Source: Sellimonas catena (GTDB taxonomy: Bacteria; Bacillota; Clostridia; Lachnospirales; Lachnospiraceae). From it: DNA of 64,000 nucleotides. The DNA lies in the NCBI RefSeq assembly GCF_045063725.1, contig NZ_CP173695.1, one strand, 5' to 3'. The notes beneath the pieces were generated by a model that saw only the letters and a program-made list of their open reading frames with translations, was not told the DNA's origin and searched no databases. A program made the translations under genes and the position numbers. Positions 17,315-30,417 of the stretch are shown in pieces; position 1 is the stretch's first letter; each line of letters opens with the position of its first letter.

Positions 17315-17364
17315 GAGAGCAACAGGACAACAGAGATGTTGTTTTGTTTTGCTCTTCTTTTTTT
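17315..17364 (+). terminator. Leader terminator, probable GlpP antitermination site
   Basis: A long hairpin (GAGAGCAA ... GACAACA, loop GAGA, then the complementary strand ending GCTCTTC) followed by a run of seven T. It stands between the operon promoter and glpP, the arrangement expected if GlpP prevents termination when glycerol 3-phosphate is bound. A second hairpin, TCTGATTC-CGGA-GAATCAGA at 17389-17408, lies just before the first possible glpP start. Confidence 0.75.
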
Positions 17365-17432
17365 CTGGAAACAGAGGAGGATAGAGTTTCTGATTCCGGA
17401 GAATCAGAATGAAGGAAGTGAGTGGAAGAAAA

Positions 17433-18002
17433 ATGAACCAGAGATTCTATGATATGCTGGAGGAAAATCCGGTGATTGCGGCGGTGAAGGATGAGGAGGG
17501 ACTGGAGAAATGCTGCAGTCTGGAAGACATCAAGGTTGTCTTCATCCTTTTTGGAGATCTCTGCAGTATTCCGGATCTTGTAGGAAGAATCAAGGAGTCG
17601 GGGAAGATGGCAGTTGTCCATGCAGATCTGATTACCGGACTTGGAAGCAGGGAGATTGCGGTGGATTTTATCAAAAAGGCTACGCAGGCGGACGGGATCA
17701 TTTCTACAAAACCGGCTCTGATCAAACGAGGGAGAGAACTGGGAATGTTCACCGTCATGCGGTATTTCCTGATTGATTCCATGGCGCTGGAAAATGTCAG
17801 GACTCTTCCGGGCGGAGTCAGACCGGATGTCATTGAAATCCTGCCCGGACTGATGCCGGATATTATCCGGAACATCTGTCAGGATCTGAAGACCCCGATT
17901 ATCGCAGGAGGTTTGATTACAGACAGAAAATCCGTTATGGCTGCACTGTCGGCAGGAGCATTGTGTGTTTCTTCCACAAACCAGAATGTCTGGACAATGT
18001 AA
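17433..18002 (+). CDS. glpP: Glycerol-3-phosphate-responsive antiterminator
   Basis: A 189-residue protein of the GlpP family, a TIM-barrel-like RNA-binding regulator that allows transcription of glp genes when glycerol 3-phosphate is present. Recognised by NPVIAAVKDEEGLEKC, the HADLITGLGSREIAVDF block, GIISTKPALIKRG, RPDVIEILPGLMP and TPIIAGGLITDRKSV. The start at 17433 has GGAAG at short spacing; an alternative ATG at 17409 follows a hairpin that could hide its ribosome site. First gene of the glp operon, downstream of its own likely target terminator, so it should be autoregulated. Confidence 0.93.
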   Translation: MNQRFYDMLEENPVIAAVKDEEGLEKCCSLEDIKVVFILFGDLCSIPDLVGRIKESGKMAVVHADLITGLGSREIAVDFIKKATQADGIISTKPALIKRGRELGMFTVMRYFLIDSMALENVRTLPGGVRPDVIEILPGLMPDIIRNICQDLKTPIIAGGLITDRKSVMAALSAGALCVSSTNQNVWTM

Positions 18003-18040
18003 AATACGGCACAGGAGCCGAAAAAAAGGAGGAACTGAAT

Positions 18041-19537
18041 ATGGCTAAATATGTAATGGCGCTGGATGCGGGAACCACAAGCAACAGGTGTATCCTGTTT
18101 AATGAGAGGGGAGAAATGTGCAGCGTGGCTCAGCGGGAATTCCGCCAGTATTTTCCAAAGCCGGGCTGGGTGGAGCACGACGCGGATGAGATCTGGGCAA
18201 GCCAGCTTGGAGTGGCTGTCGAAGCAATGAATATGATTTCCGCTACAGCAGATGATATTGCGGCAATCGGTATTACCAATCAAAGAGAGACCGCCATTGT
18301 CTGGGATAAGAATACGGGGGAACCGGTCTATCATGCAATTGTCTGGCAGTGCCGGAGGACATCTGAATACTGTGATTCTCTTGTGGAAAAAGGACTGACG
18401 GAAAAATTCCGGGAGAAAACAGGTCTGGTGATTGATGCGTATTTCTCAGCTACAAAGATCAAATGGATTCTGGATAATGTGCCGGGAGCGAGGAAAAGAG
18501 CCGAGAAAGGCGAGCTTTTGTTTGGAACCGTGGAGACATGGCTGATCTGGAAACTGACAAAAGGTGCTGTCCATGTGACAGATTATTCGAATGCGTCCAG
18601 AACCATGCTGTTTAATATCAATACATTGGAATGGGACGATGAGATTCTTCAGGAACTTGATATTCCGAAGGCCATGCTTCCGGAGCCGAAACCGTCCAGC
18701 TGCATATACGGGGAGACAGACCCTTCATTTCTGGGCGGAGCGATTCCGATTGCAGGAGCGGCAGGAGATCAGCAGGCCGCTTTGTTTGGACAGACCTGTT
18801 TCGAGGCAGGAGAAGCGAAAAATACATATGGAACGGGATGCTTTCTTCTGATGAACACGGGAGAAAAACCTGTTTTTTCTCAAAACGGACTGGTTACCAC
18901 GATTGCCTGGGGAATGGATGGAAAAGTGAATTATGCTCTTGAAGGCTCCATCTTTGTCGCGGGAGCAGCAGTGCAGTGGCTCAGGGATGAAATGAGACTG
19001 ATTGATTCGGCGGCAGATTCGGAATATATGGCAAAAAAAGAAAAGGATACGAACGGATGCTATGTTGTTCCGGCATTTACCGGACTTGGAGCACCACATT
19101 GGGATCAGTATGCAAGAGGGACGATCGTGGGAATTACCCGGGGAGTCAACAAATATCATATTATCCGGGCTACACTGGAGTCTATCGCATATCAGGTGAA
19201 CGATGTGCTGGAAGCGATGAAAGCAGACTCGGGAATCCGGCTGGCATCTTTGAAAGTGGATGGCGGGGCAAGTGCAAACAACTTCCTTATGCAGACGCAG
19301 TCGGATATCATCAATGCTCCGGTCAACCGTCCAAGATGCGTGGAAACTACGGCAATGGGCGCTGCCTATCTGGCAGGACTTGCAGTAGGATACTGGAAAG
19401 ATAAACAGGATGTAAAGAGAAACTGGAAGATCGATCAGATTTTCCTTCCATCCATCGATGAAGAAAAGAGGCAGAAAAAAATCAAAGGATGGAATAAAGC
19501 TGTAAAATATGCCTATGGATGGGCAAAAGAAGACTGA
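18041..19537 (+). CDS. glpK: Glycerol kinase
   Basis: Glycerol kinase (FGGY family), 498 residues, phosphorylates glycerol to glycerol 3-phosphate, the ligand of GlpP. The N-terminal phosphate loop MALDAGTTSNRCILF, WVEHDADEIW, GITNQRET, the FGGY signature segment (YALEGSIFVAGAAVQWLRD) and GLGAPHWD are all present. The start at 18041 has AAGGAGG nine bases upstream; an in-frame ATG inside glpP is not credible. Second gene of the operon, 38 nt after glpP. Confidence 0.97.
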   Translation: MAKYVMALDAGTTSNRCILFNERGEMCSVAQREFRQYFPKPGWVEHDADEIWASQLGVAVEAMNMISATADDIAAIGITNQRETAIVWDKNTGEPVYHAIVWQCRRTSEYCDSLVEKGLTEKFREKTGLVIDAYFSATKIKWILDNVPGARKRAEKGELLFGTVETWLIWKLTKGAVHVTDYSNASRTMLFNINTLEWDDEILQELDIPKAMLPEPKPSSCIYGETDPSFLGGAIPIAGAAGDQQAALFGQTCFEAGEAKNTYGTGCFLLMNTGEKPVFSQNGLVTTIAWGMDGKVNYALEGSIFVAGAAVQWLRDEMRLIDSAADSEYMAKKEKDTNGCYVVPAFTGLGAPHWDQYARGTIVGITRGVNKYHIIRATLESIAYQVNDVLEAMKADSGIRLASLKVDGGASANNFLMQTQSDIINAPVNRPRCVETTAMGAAYLAGLAVGYWKDKQDVKRNWKIDQIFLPSIDEEKRQKKIKGWNKAVKYAYGWAKED

Positions 19538-19570
19538 GAATGGTGTCAGGAAGAAGGGAGACGAGAAGAG

Positions 19571-21007
19571 ATGTATGATGTGATCATAATCGGAGGGGGC
19601 GTATCCGGCGCGGCATCCGCGAGGGAACTTTCCCGATACAAGATCAAAGCCTGTGTCCTGGAAAAAGAGGAGGATGTCTGCTGCGGAACATCAAAAGCCA
19701 ACAGCGCGATTGTACACGCAGGGTATGATGCAGTTCCGGGATCTTTGATGGCAAAACTGAATGTCAAAGGGAATGAGATGATGGAACAGCTTTCAAAAGA
19801 CCTGGATTTTCCGTTTCGGAGAATCGGTTCTCTTGTCATCTGTCTGAACGAAACGGATATGCCGAAACTGCAGGAACTGTACGAGAAAGGACTGAAAAAT
19901 GGAGTCAGAGACTTAAAAATCATCAGCGGAGAAGAGGCAAAGGCCATGGAGCCGAATCTGGATGATCAGGTCTGTGCGGCACTTTATGCGCCAACAGCAG
20001 GGATTGTCTGTCCGTTTGAACTGAATATTGCTCTGGCGGAAAACGCATGTGAGAACGGAGTGGAATTTCGATTAGGAACAGAAGTGGAGAACATTGTCAA
20101 GATTGACGGCGGATATGAACTTCATACAAATCAGGGAAATTTCCAGACAAGGTACGTTGTTAATGCGGCCGGGGTGTATGCAGACCGTTTTCACAATATG
20201 GTCAGCAGGAAAAAGATTCACATCACGCCGAGAAAAGGGGAATACTGTCTGCTTGATAAGACAGCCGGTCAGCATGTGAGCAGAACCATCTTTTCTCTTC
20301 CGACAAAATATGGAAAGGGCGTTCTTGTGACACCGACGGTACACGGCAATCTGCTTCTGGGACCGACTGCGAATGATATTGAAAATAAAGAAGGAACCAA
20401 TACGACCAGAGAAGGACTTGATGAGGTTATCACAAAGGCGGGACAAAGTGTGAAAGACCTTCCGATGAGACAGGTCATCACATCCTTTGCAGGACTTCGT
20501 GCTCATGAGGATGGCAGTGAATTTATCATCGGAGAAGTTGAGGACGCAAAAGGATTTATTGACTGTGCGGGAATTGAATCCCCTGGACTTACCAGCTGTC
20601 CGGCAATTGGGGAGATGGTGGCGGATATTCTGAAAGAAAAAATGAGGCTGGAGAAGAAGGAGCATTTCATAGAGACAAGGCAAGGTATTCTTGATCCAAA
20701 TACGCTGTCAACAGAAGAACATGCGGAGCTGATCCGGAAGGAGCCGGCATACGGAAATGTGATCTGCAGGTGCGAAATGATTACAGAAGGAGAGATTCTG
20801 GATGCCATTCACCGTCCGCTCGGTGCAAAATCTTTGGATGGAGTAAAAAGGCGTACACGGGCAGGAATGGGAAGATGCCAGTCTGGATTCTGCTCGCCAA
20901 GAACCATGGAAATTCTCGCACGGGAACTGGGAAAAGACATGTCCGAAATTACAAAAACGGGCGGAGAGTCCCGGCTTGTCGTCGGTACAAATAAAGACAG
21001 ATTGTAG
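19571..21007 (+). CDS. FAD-dependent glycerol-3-phosphate dehydrogenase, GlpA-like, with BFD-type [2Fe-2S] domain
   Basis: A 478-residue FAD oxidoreductase: the dinucleotide motif GGGVSGAASARELSRY lies at the N-terminus and a DAO-type fold follows. The last about 90 residues carry the four cysteines of a BFD-like iron-sulfur domain (VICRCEM then GRCQSGFC). In clostridial glp operons this protein oxidises glycerol 3-phosphate to dihydroxyacetone phosphate together with a GlpB-like flavoprotein and a small DUF1667 protein, both encoded next, which argues for a three-subunit enzyme passing electrons to a membrane or soluble carrier. It resembles L-2-hydroxyglutarate oxidases too, but context favours glycerol 3-phosphate. 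Confidence 0.85.
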   Translation: MYDVIIIGGGVSGAASARELSRYKIKACVLEKEEDVCCGTSKANSAIVHAGYDAVPGSLMAKLNVKGNEMMEQLSKDLDFPFRRIGSLVICLNETDMPKLQELYEKGLKNGVRDLKIISGEEAKAMEPNLDDQVCAALYAPTAGIVCPFELNIALAENACENGVEFRLGTEVENIVKIDGGYELHTNQGNFQTRYVVNAAGVYADRFHNMVSRKKIHITPRKGEYCLLDKTAGQHVSRTIFSLPTKYGKGVLVTPTVHGNLLLGPTANDIENKEGTNTTREGLDEVITKAGQSVKDLPMRQVITSFAGLRAHEDGSEFIIGEVEDAKGFIDCAGIESPGLTSCPAIGEMVADILKEKMRLEKKEHFIETRQGILDPNTLSTEEHAELIRKEPAYGNVICRCEMITEGEILDAIHRPLGAKSLDGVKRRTRAGMGRCQSGFCSPRTMEILARELGKDMSEITKTGGESRLVVGTNKDRL

Positions 21008-21024
21008 AAAGGAAGGCTTCGGAG

Positions 21025-22290
21025 ATGAAAAACTATGATATTGTCATCATCGGGGGAGGACCGGCAGGGCTTGCAGCCGCAGTCTCAGCAAAAAGAAATG
21101 GAACAGACAGTATTCTGATTCTGGAAAGAGACAAGGAGCTTGGCGGAATCCTGAACCAGTGTATTCATAATGGATTTGGCCTCCATACTTTTCAGGAAGA
21201 ACTGACCGGACCGGAATACGCCCAGCGGTTTATTGATCAGGTGGTTGAACTTGGCATTGAATACCGGCTGAATACCATGGTTATGGATATCAGCCATGAA
21301 AAAGTGGTAACGGCCATGAATAAGGAAGAAGGGCTGTTTGAAATTCAGGCAAAGGCTGTCATTTTGTCTATGGGCTGCAGGGAGCGGTCCAGAGGAGCGC
21401 TGAATATTCCGGGATATCGTCCGGCAGGCATTTATTCCGCTGGTACTGCACAGAGACTGGTCAACATGGAAGGCATGATGCCGGGGCGTGAGATCGTGAT
21501 CCTTGGCTCCGGAGATATCGGATTGATTATGGCCAGGAGAATGACGCTTGAAGGGGCAAAAGTCAAAGTGGTAGCGGAGCTGATGCCGTATTCCGGAGGA
21601 CTGAAGAGGAATATTGTTCAATGTCTCGACGATTATGGAATTCCGCTGAAATTAAGTCATACAGTTGTAGACATCAAGGGAAAGGAACGGCTGGAAGGAG
21701 TCACACTGGCCGAAGTGGATCAAAACGGGAAACCAATTCCTGGAACGGAAGAAGAGTATTCATGTGACACACTTCTGCTTTCTGTCGGATTGATTCCGGA
21801 GAACGAACTTTCATGCGGCATGGGTGTGGAAATGAGCAGAGTTACATCCGGTCCGGTTGTCAATGAGAGTCTTGAGACAAATATTGAGGGAGTCTTTGCA
21901 TGCGGAAACGTGCTTCACGTACATGACCTGGTGGACTTTGTGTCTGAGGAGGCAGCTGCGGCGGGAAAACATGCGGCAGCGTATGTAAAAGGCGAAAGCA
22001 GACCGGGAAGCGGGCGGAGAATCACAATGAATCCGACAGGAGGAGTACGCTATACGGTTCCATCCACGATTGATCCGGAACGGATGGAAAATGAGCTTAC
22101 TGTACGCTTCCGTGCGGGAGCAGTATTTAAAAATTGTTATGTAAGTGTATATTTTGATCAGGAAAGGGTCATGCGCCGCAGACGTCAGATTGTGGCTCCG
22201 GGCGAGATGGAAGAGATCAGGCTGACAAAGGAACAACTTTCTCAGCATGCTGACCTGAAAATAATTACAGTAACAATAGAGGAGGCGTAG
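21025..22290 (+). CDS. NAD(P)/FAD oxidoreductase, GlpB-like subunit
   Basis: A 421-residue pyridine-nucleotide-disulfide-type flavoprotein. The first Rossmann motif GGGPAGLAAAVSAKRN is N-terminal and the second (ILGSGDIGLIMARRM) is near residue 160; the C-terminal GVFACGNVLHVHDLVDFVSEEA binds the flavin. It has no CxxC redox pair in the thioredoxin-reductase position. It is 17 nt after the GlpA-like gene and 2 nt before the DUF1667 gene, the standard clostridial glycerol-3-phosphate dehydrogenase trio. Confidence 0.85.
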   Translation: MKNYDIVIIGGGPAGLAAAVSAKRNGTDSILILERDKELGGILNQCIHNGFGLHTFQEELTGPEYAQRFIDQVVELGIEYRLNTMVMDISHEKVVTAMNKEEGLFEIQAKAVILSMGCRERSRGALNIPGYRPAGIYSAGTAQRLVNMEGMMPGREIVILGSGDIGLIMARRMTLEGAKVKVVAELMPYSGGLKRNIVQCLDDYGIPLKLSHTVVDIKGKERLEGVTLAEVDQNGKPIPGTEEEYSCDTLLLSVGLIPENELSCGMGVEMSRVTSGPVVNESLETNIEGVFACGNVLHVHDLVDFVSEEAAAAGKHAAAYVKGESRPGSGRRITMNPTGGVRYTVPSTIDPERMENELTVRFRAGAVFKNCYVSVYFDQERVMRRRRQIVAPGEMEEIRLTKEQLSQHADLKIITVTIEEA

Positions 22291-22292
22291 AA

Positions 22293-22658
22293 ATGGAAAT
22301 TCGACATTTAACCTGTATCAGCTGTCCGATGGGCTGTCCGATTACGGTAGAGATGGAAGATGGACAGGTTGTAAGTGTTACAGGAAATACATGCAAAAGA
22401 GGCGATATCTACGCGAGAAAGGAAGTGACAAATCCGACCCGGATTGTGACTTCCACGATCCGGGTAAAAGGCGGAGCTGAAGATATGGTATCGGTAAAGA
22501 CAAAGGAAGATATTCCAAAAGGGAAGATTTTTGACTGCGTCAAAGCACTCAAAGGAATCGAGAAAGAAGCTCCGGTAAAGATTGGCGACGTAATCCTGAA
22601 AGATGTGGCCGGGACAGGCGTGGATATTGTTGCGACGAAACATGTAGAAAAAGCATAA
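22293..22658 (+). CDS. DUF1667 small cysteine protein of the glycerol operon
   Basis: A 121-residue protein with an N-terminal cysteine cluster (LTCISCPMGCPITVE) and a further Cys in GNTCKRGDIYA, resembling the metal/Fe-S binding start of molybdopterin oxidoreductases and typical of DUF1667. It follows the GlpB-like gene by 2 nt and ends the operon. It probably serves as a small electron-transfer or assembly subunit of the anaerobic glycerol-3-phosphate dehydrogenase; this role is inferred from conserved gene order. Confidence 0.85.
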   Translation: MEIRHLTCISCPMGCPITVEMEDGQVVSVTGNTCKRGDIYARKEVTNPTRIVTSTIRVKGGAEDMVSVKTKEDIPKGKIFDCVKALKGIEKEAPVKIGDVILKDVAGTGVDIVATKHVEKA

Positions 22659-22664
22659 AGAAAT

Positions 22665-22713
22665 AAAATGTGCCGTACACGGAAAAGAATATAATTCCTG
22701 TACGGCACATTTT
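22665..22713. terminator. Bidirectional terminator after the glp operon
   Basis: AAAATGTGCCGTACA pairs with TGTACGGCACATTTT around a loop of about 19 nt, with A/T tracts on both sides, so it can also stop the convergent hydrolase gene. Confidence 0.85.
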
Positions 22714-22749
22714 AATTATTTATGCAGAATATCTTATCGGAGCCGGATG

Positions 22750-23673
22750 TCAGATCAGACTGTCCATGAAGTCGATAATCCCCTGCTCTACATCACAGCG
22801 GATGTCTGCGTAATTGTGAATTTCATGGCGGTATCCAGGATACACTTTTGTCTGAACCTGATGCCCGGTATCATGAAGCCAGTTGGATACTTCATAGAGA
22901 CCCTGACCATAGTTGCCGACCGGATCCTGATCTCCTCCAATATTATAGAATGGCAGAGAAGCAGGTACTTTTTCAGCCCACTCTTTTCCTGTGATTACAC
23001 GCATCATCTGAGTGAAATAGTAAAGAGAACGATTCAGCGTTGGCTTGGTAAAAGCATCGAACGGATCTTCCGCATGGTCTTTCTGAACATATGGATCAGA
23101 ACAAATCCATTCATTGCCGAGAGCAGAACTTTCGCAGCGTTCACACATCCATCCGAGAAGTTTTCCGGCATAGGACGGATCTGCCTCATCGCCATGGCCA
23201 CTGTCGACAACTGCTTTCAGTTCCTCCTCCGCCTCCCCGGCTCCCCGGAAAACACCGGCGGTACCGCAGATTGTGACACCGGTCAGCTCTGCACCATATT
23301 TGGCTGCATAATCTCTTGCGATAAAAGATCCCATGCTGTGTCCGAAAAGAAAATATGGAAGCTCCGGATATTTTTCGCGGACAATCCCGGTCAGTGCATG
23401 TTCATCTTCCATCATAGTATGGCATCCCTTGTCACCCCAGTCTCCCCAGGTATTGTTCATCATAGCCGTTTTTCCATGTCCTACATGATCATCGGCCGCA
23501 ACAATATAGCCGGCATCAACAAAGGCTGAAATCATGTGAAGATATCTTCGTGAGTGTTCCCCATATCCGTGGATCAGCTGGACAATGCCCTTCGGCTTTG
23601 CAGCAGGAACGTAAATCCAGCCACAGACGGTATCACGTTCATTATAAGATGGAAACTGAACTTCATGTAACAT
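22750..23673 (-). CDS. Alpha/beta hydrolase, monoacylglycerol-lipase-like
   Basis: A 307-residue serine hydrolase of the Hydrolase_4 (serine aminopeptidase S33 / lysophospholipase) type. The nucleophile elbow is GHSMGS with Ser113; IHGYGEHSRRY forms the oxyanion region, an acid is expected in IGGDQDPVG and the catalytic His in YPGYRHEIHNY. No signal peptide. The ATG follows GGAGGTGTTTAT. Its position convergent to the glycerol operon fits a role in releasing glycerol from monoacylglycerols, but this is inference. Confidence 0.88.
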   Translation of the reverse strand: MLHEVQFPSYNERDTVCGWIYVPAAKPKGIVQLIHGYGEHSRRYLHMISAFVDAGYIVAADDHVGHGKTAMMNNTWGDWGDKGCHTMMEDEHALTGIVREKYPELPYFLFGHSMGSFIARDYAAKYGAELTGVTICGTAGVFRGAGEAEEELKAVVDSGHGDEADPSYAGKLLGWMCERCESSALGNEWICSDPYVQKDHAEDPFDAFTKPTLNRSLYYFTQMMRVITGKEWAEKVPASLPFYNIGGDQDPVGNYGQGLYEVSNWLHDTGHQVQTKVYPGYRHEIHNYADIRCDVEQGIIDFMDSLI

Positions 23674-23729
23674 ATAAACACCTCCATTCTAGATTACAGA
23701 TCGTAAGTTCATCTCATCTGTCTAAAATC

Positions 23730-23758
23730 ATTGTAGAATTCAGAAAAAATGATGTCAA
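23730..23758 (-). promoter_or_regulatory. Promoter of the lipase-like gene
   Basis: Minus strand: TTGACA (23753-23758), 17 bp, TACAAT (23730-23735). Confidence 0.7.
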
Positions 23759-23880
23759 GAAAGAATGCGTATCTTTCCGGCTTTCTTAAATTAAAACAGG
23801 AAAAACGGAGAGAGAATTATATAATGAAAGATGAAAAAAGTGAAATTTCAAAAATTGGCAAGAAAACCGAAAAATTCTGC

Positions 23881-23909
23881 TTGACAATAAGAAAGGAGTT
23901 TAGTATAAT
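23881..23909 (+). promoter_or_regulatory. Consensus promoter of tRNA-Ser
   Basis: TTGACA (23881-23886), 17 bp, TATAAT (23904-23909): an exact sigma-70 consensus, about 50 bp ahead of the tRNA. Confidence 0.85.
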
Positions 23910-23961
23910 TACTCATGCGTTATGGAACGCGTAATAAAATACTGACATGAATTCAGTATCC

Positions 23962-24049
23962 GGAGAAATACTCAAGAGGCTGAAGAGGCGCCCCTGCTAA
24001 GGGTGTAGGTCGGGCAACCGGCGCGAGGGTTCAAATCCCTCTTTCTCCG
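23962..24049 (+). tRNA. tRNA-Ser (GCT)
   Basis: An 88-nt class II tRNA. GGAGAAA pairs with TTTCTCC, the anticodon loop CTGCTAA gives GCT, there is a long variable arm (TAGGTCGGGCAACCGGCGC) and the T-loop GGTTCAAATCC. CCA is not encoded. Confidence 0.95.
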
Positions 24050-24131
24050 TTTTATTTATTGCCTTTTTTCGGGTGATAAATAAAGAACAGATTATCAGAT
24101 CAAAAAAACAAAAAAAGTTTTAAAAAAGTGC

Positions 24132-24160
24132 TTGACAGAAACGAGCGGATGTGATAGTCT
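24132..24160 (+). promoter_or_regulatory. rRNA operon promoter
   Basis: TTGACA (24132-24137), 17 bp, TAGTCT (24155-24160), about 180 bp before the 16S gene. A second -10-like TAATAT overlaps the end of this element. Confidence 0.65.
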
Positions 24161-24337
24161 AATATAGCTGTCGCGAGAGAGCGGCAACGAAAACAAAGAA
24201 CTTTGATAACTGAACAATAGACAACGATCCCTGAAAATTCATGAGAATTATTCAGAACAAGGAACTTCAAGTTCCACAAACCAGACAACAGTAACGGGAT
24301 GGATTAGCGAGAGTTGATCTTGACCGGAACAAACACT
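24161..24337 (+). other. rRNA operon leader with 16S processing arm
   Basis: The segment 24213-24232 (AACAATAGACAACG and on) is complementary to 25884-25902 after the 16S gene, with one bulged base, forming the long pre-16S stem cut by RNase III. A perfect palindrome GGAACTT-CAAGTTCC lies near 24260. No coding sequence. Confidence 0.7.
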
Positions 24338-25877
<1,540 letters not shown>

Positions 25878-25930
25878 GAAGTAAGGGACGTTGTCTATTG
25901 TTGAGTGATCGAAGAGGAGCACTCAAGCTT

Positions 25931-26049
25931 CGCTGGTGGTGATGCGCCTGGGGGAAACACCCGTACCCATCCCGAACACGATGGTTAAGCCCCAGACGGC
26001 CGATGGTACTGCACTGGAGACGGTGTGGGAGAGCAGGTGGCCGCCAGCT
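25931..26049 (+). rRNA. rrf: 5S ribosomal RNA, located between 16S and 23S
   Basis: About 118 nt with the 5S hallmarks: a terminal helix pairing GCTGGTGGT with GCCGCCAGC, the loop-B/C stretch CCCGTACCCATCCCGAACACG, then GTTAAGC and the GATGGTACTGC helix. It lies in the 16S-23S spacer rather than after 23S, and no second 5S follows the 23S gene. Confidence 0.93.
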
Positions 26050-26093
26050 CCAAAAAAGAAGAAACCGGCGGAAGCCGTTTTCATATAAAGTGT

Positions 26094-26154
<61 letters not shown>

Positions 26155-26167
<13 letters not shown>

Positions 26168-26280
26168 TCACAATTTAAGAATGAAAGATGAGGCTGAGGA
26201 GGTAAGGCCCACTTGACCCATCACAATTTCAGTGTGAAAGGTGAGAGTGAGGAGGTAAGGCCCACTTAAGCCCATCACAA
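26155..26280 (+). repeat. Tandem 53-54-bp repeat seeded by the tRNA-Ile 3' end
   Basis: CCACTTAAGCCCATCACAA, which includes the last 13 nt of tRNA-Ile, occurs at 26155-26173, again with changes at 26209-26226, and nearly exactly at 26262-26280. The intervening GGTGAG/GATGAG-GAGGAGGTAAGG segments also match. This is a threefold tandem duplication of the tRNA tail plus about 35 nt of spacer. Confidence 0.9.
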
Positions 26281-26300
26281 CTTAAACAAAAACTATATAC

Positions 26301-26373
26301 GGGGGATTAGCTCAGTTGGGAGAGCGCCTGCCTTGCAAGCAGGAGGTCACGAGTTCGAATCTCGTATTCTCCA
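26301..26373 (+). tRNA. tRNA-Ala (TGC)
   Basis: 73 nt. GGGGGAT pairs with ATTCTCC (two G-U pairs), anticodon loop CTTGCAA, T-loop GAGTTCGAATCTC. Second spacer tRNA of the rRNA operon. Confidence 0.96.
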
Positions 26374-26573
26374 CTCGGATCGGAAACGGTCCGTAAGATA
26401 TGAAAATGTACCTTGAAAACCGCATATAAGAACACAAATAGAAATATCAAGACATCCGAGGTAATGTGAACACATTATTGAGAACAACGGCAGATCGAAA
26501 GATCTGCACTATCGACCAACACATGTCACGCTAGGCATGTGAGACGAGAGATCATCCCGGTCTCAAGTCAAAG

Positions 26574-29464
<2,891 letters not shown>

Positions 29465-29543
29465 GGAATGGTGGATAGGAAAAAGCAGGATGACAAAGAA
29501 GTGGACTTATATGTGGTTTTGAAGGTACATGGAAGTATCAAAT

Positions 29544-29617
29544 GGCCCGGTGGCTCAGTTGGTTAGAGCGCCGCCCTGTCACGGCGGAGGTCGTGGGTTC
29601 GAGTCCCATCCGGGTCG
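29544..29617 (+). tRNA. tRNA-Asp (GTC)
   Basis: 74 nt. GGCCCGG pairs with CCGGGTC, anticodon loop CTGTCAC, T-loop GGTTCGAGTCC. First tRNA after 23S. Confidence 0.96.
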
Positions 29618-29621
29618 TTTT

Positions 29622-29694
29622 GGGATCTTAGCTCAGCTGGGAGAGCATCTGCCTTACAAGCAGAGGGTCATAGGTTCGAGCCCTATAGGTCCCA
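29622..29694 (+). tRNA. tRNA-Val (TAC)
   Basis: 73 nt. GGGATCT pairs with AGGTCCC, anticodon loop CTTACAA. It lies 4 nt after tRNA-Asp. Confidence 0.95.
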
Positions 29695-29712
29695 TTGCCA
29701 ATCTGGCATTTT

Positions 29713-29723
29713 GCCAACGTGGC
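29713..29723 (+). repeat. Partial copy of the tRNA-Thr 5' end
   Basis: GCCAACGTGGC, identical to the first 11 nt of the tRNA-Thr that starts at 29739, with a related GCCAATCTGGC just upstream at 29697. A short duplication inside the tRNA cluster. Confidence 0.6.
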
Positions 29724-29738
29724 ATTTAAATTAAAAAC

Positions 29739-29811
29739 GCCAACGTGGCTCAATTGGCAGAGCAGCTGATTTGTAATCAGCAGGTTATCGGTTCGAGTCC
29801 GATCGTTGGCT
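29739..29811 (+). tRNA. tRNA-Thr (TGT)
   Basis: 73 nt. GCCAACG pairs with CGTTGGC, anticodon loop TTTGTAA, T-loop GGTTCGAGTCC. Confidence 0.95.
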
Positions 29812-29833
29812 CTACCAGGTTAATTGGTATTCT

Positions 29834-29915
29834 GGATGGATTCCCGAGTGGCCAAAGGGGGCAGACTGTAAATCTGTTAGCAACGCTTTCGGTGGTTCGA
29901 ATCCACCTCCATCCA
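29834..29915 (+). tRNA. tRNA-Tyr (GTA)
   Basis: 82-nt class II tRNA. GGATGGA pairs with TCCATCC, anticodon loop CTGTAAA, long variable arm, T-loop GGTTCGAATCC. Confidence 0.95.
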
Positions 29916-29916
29916 C

Positions 29917-29946
29917 TTGCATATTTCATAGGAAATGTGCTATAAT
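29917..29946 (+). promoter_or_regulatory. Possible internal promoter before tRNA-fMet
   Basis: TTGCAT (29917-29922), 18 bp, perfect TATAAT (29941-29946), 20 bp ahead of the initiator tRNA. Confidence 0.5.
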
Positions 29947-29966
29947 ATATAATAACTTCATAATAA

Positions 29967-30040
<74 letters not shown>

Positions 30041-30069
30041 TTTTTTTTGTCCTTTTTTATTGAGGATAG

Positions 30070-30142
<73 letters not shown>

Positions 30143-30158
30143 TTGAAATTATATTTAT

Positions 30159-30231
30159 GGAGCATTAGCTCAGTCGGTAGAGCACTTGACTTTTAATCAA
30201 GTTGTCCGGGGTTCGAATCCCCGATGCTTCA
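30159..30231 (+). tRNA. tRNA-Lys (TTT)
   Basis: 73 nt. GGAGCAT pairs with ATGCTTC, anticodon loop CTTTTAA, T-loop GGTTCGAATCC. Last gene of the rRNA/tRNA cluster. Confidence 0.95.
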
Positions 30232-30240
30232 CTGAAACAG

Positions 30241-30274
30241 ACCTCATATGAGTAATAACTCATATGGGGTTTTT
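30241..30274 (+). terminator. Terminator of the rRNA/tRNA cluster
   Basis: ACCTCATATGAGT-AATA-ACTCATATGGGGT stem followed by TTTTT. Confidence 0.88.
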
Positions 30275-30361
30275 GTATTGCAGAATTTTCTGAAAGCCAG
30301 GATATGAAAGTGGGTTCTATTATAAAATATGTAAGATTTTAGTGAAAAAACTGAAATAAGT

Positions 30362-30390
30362 TTGACATGGAGGTCTTCTGACGATAAACT
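30362..30390 (+). promoter_or_regulatory. Promoter of the lipoprotein gene
   Basis: TTGACA (30362-30367), 17 bp, TAAACT (30385-30390). Confidence 0.7.
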
Positions 30391-30417
30391 GAAATTAGGA
30401 AAAGAAGGAGAGAGAAT

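Noticed and set aside
22747..23529. 260-codon plus-strand frame opposite the lipase-like gene
   Set aside because: It is antisense to a gene with clear hydrolase motifs; the protein looks random and has no ribosome site.
30041..30059. T tract after tRNA-fMet as a terminator
   Set aside because: No separate hairpin precedes it and two more tRNAs of the cluster follow before a real terminator at 30241.
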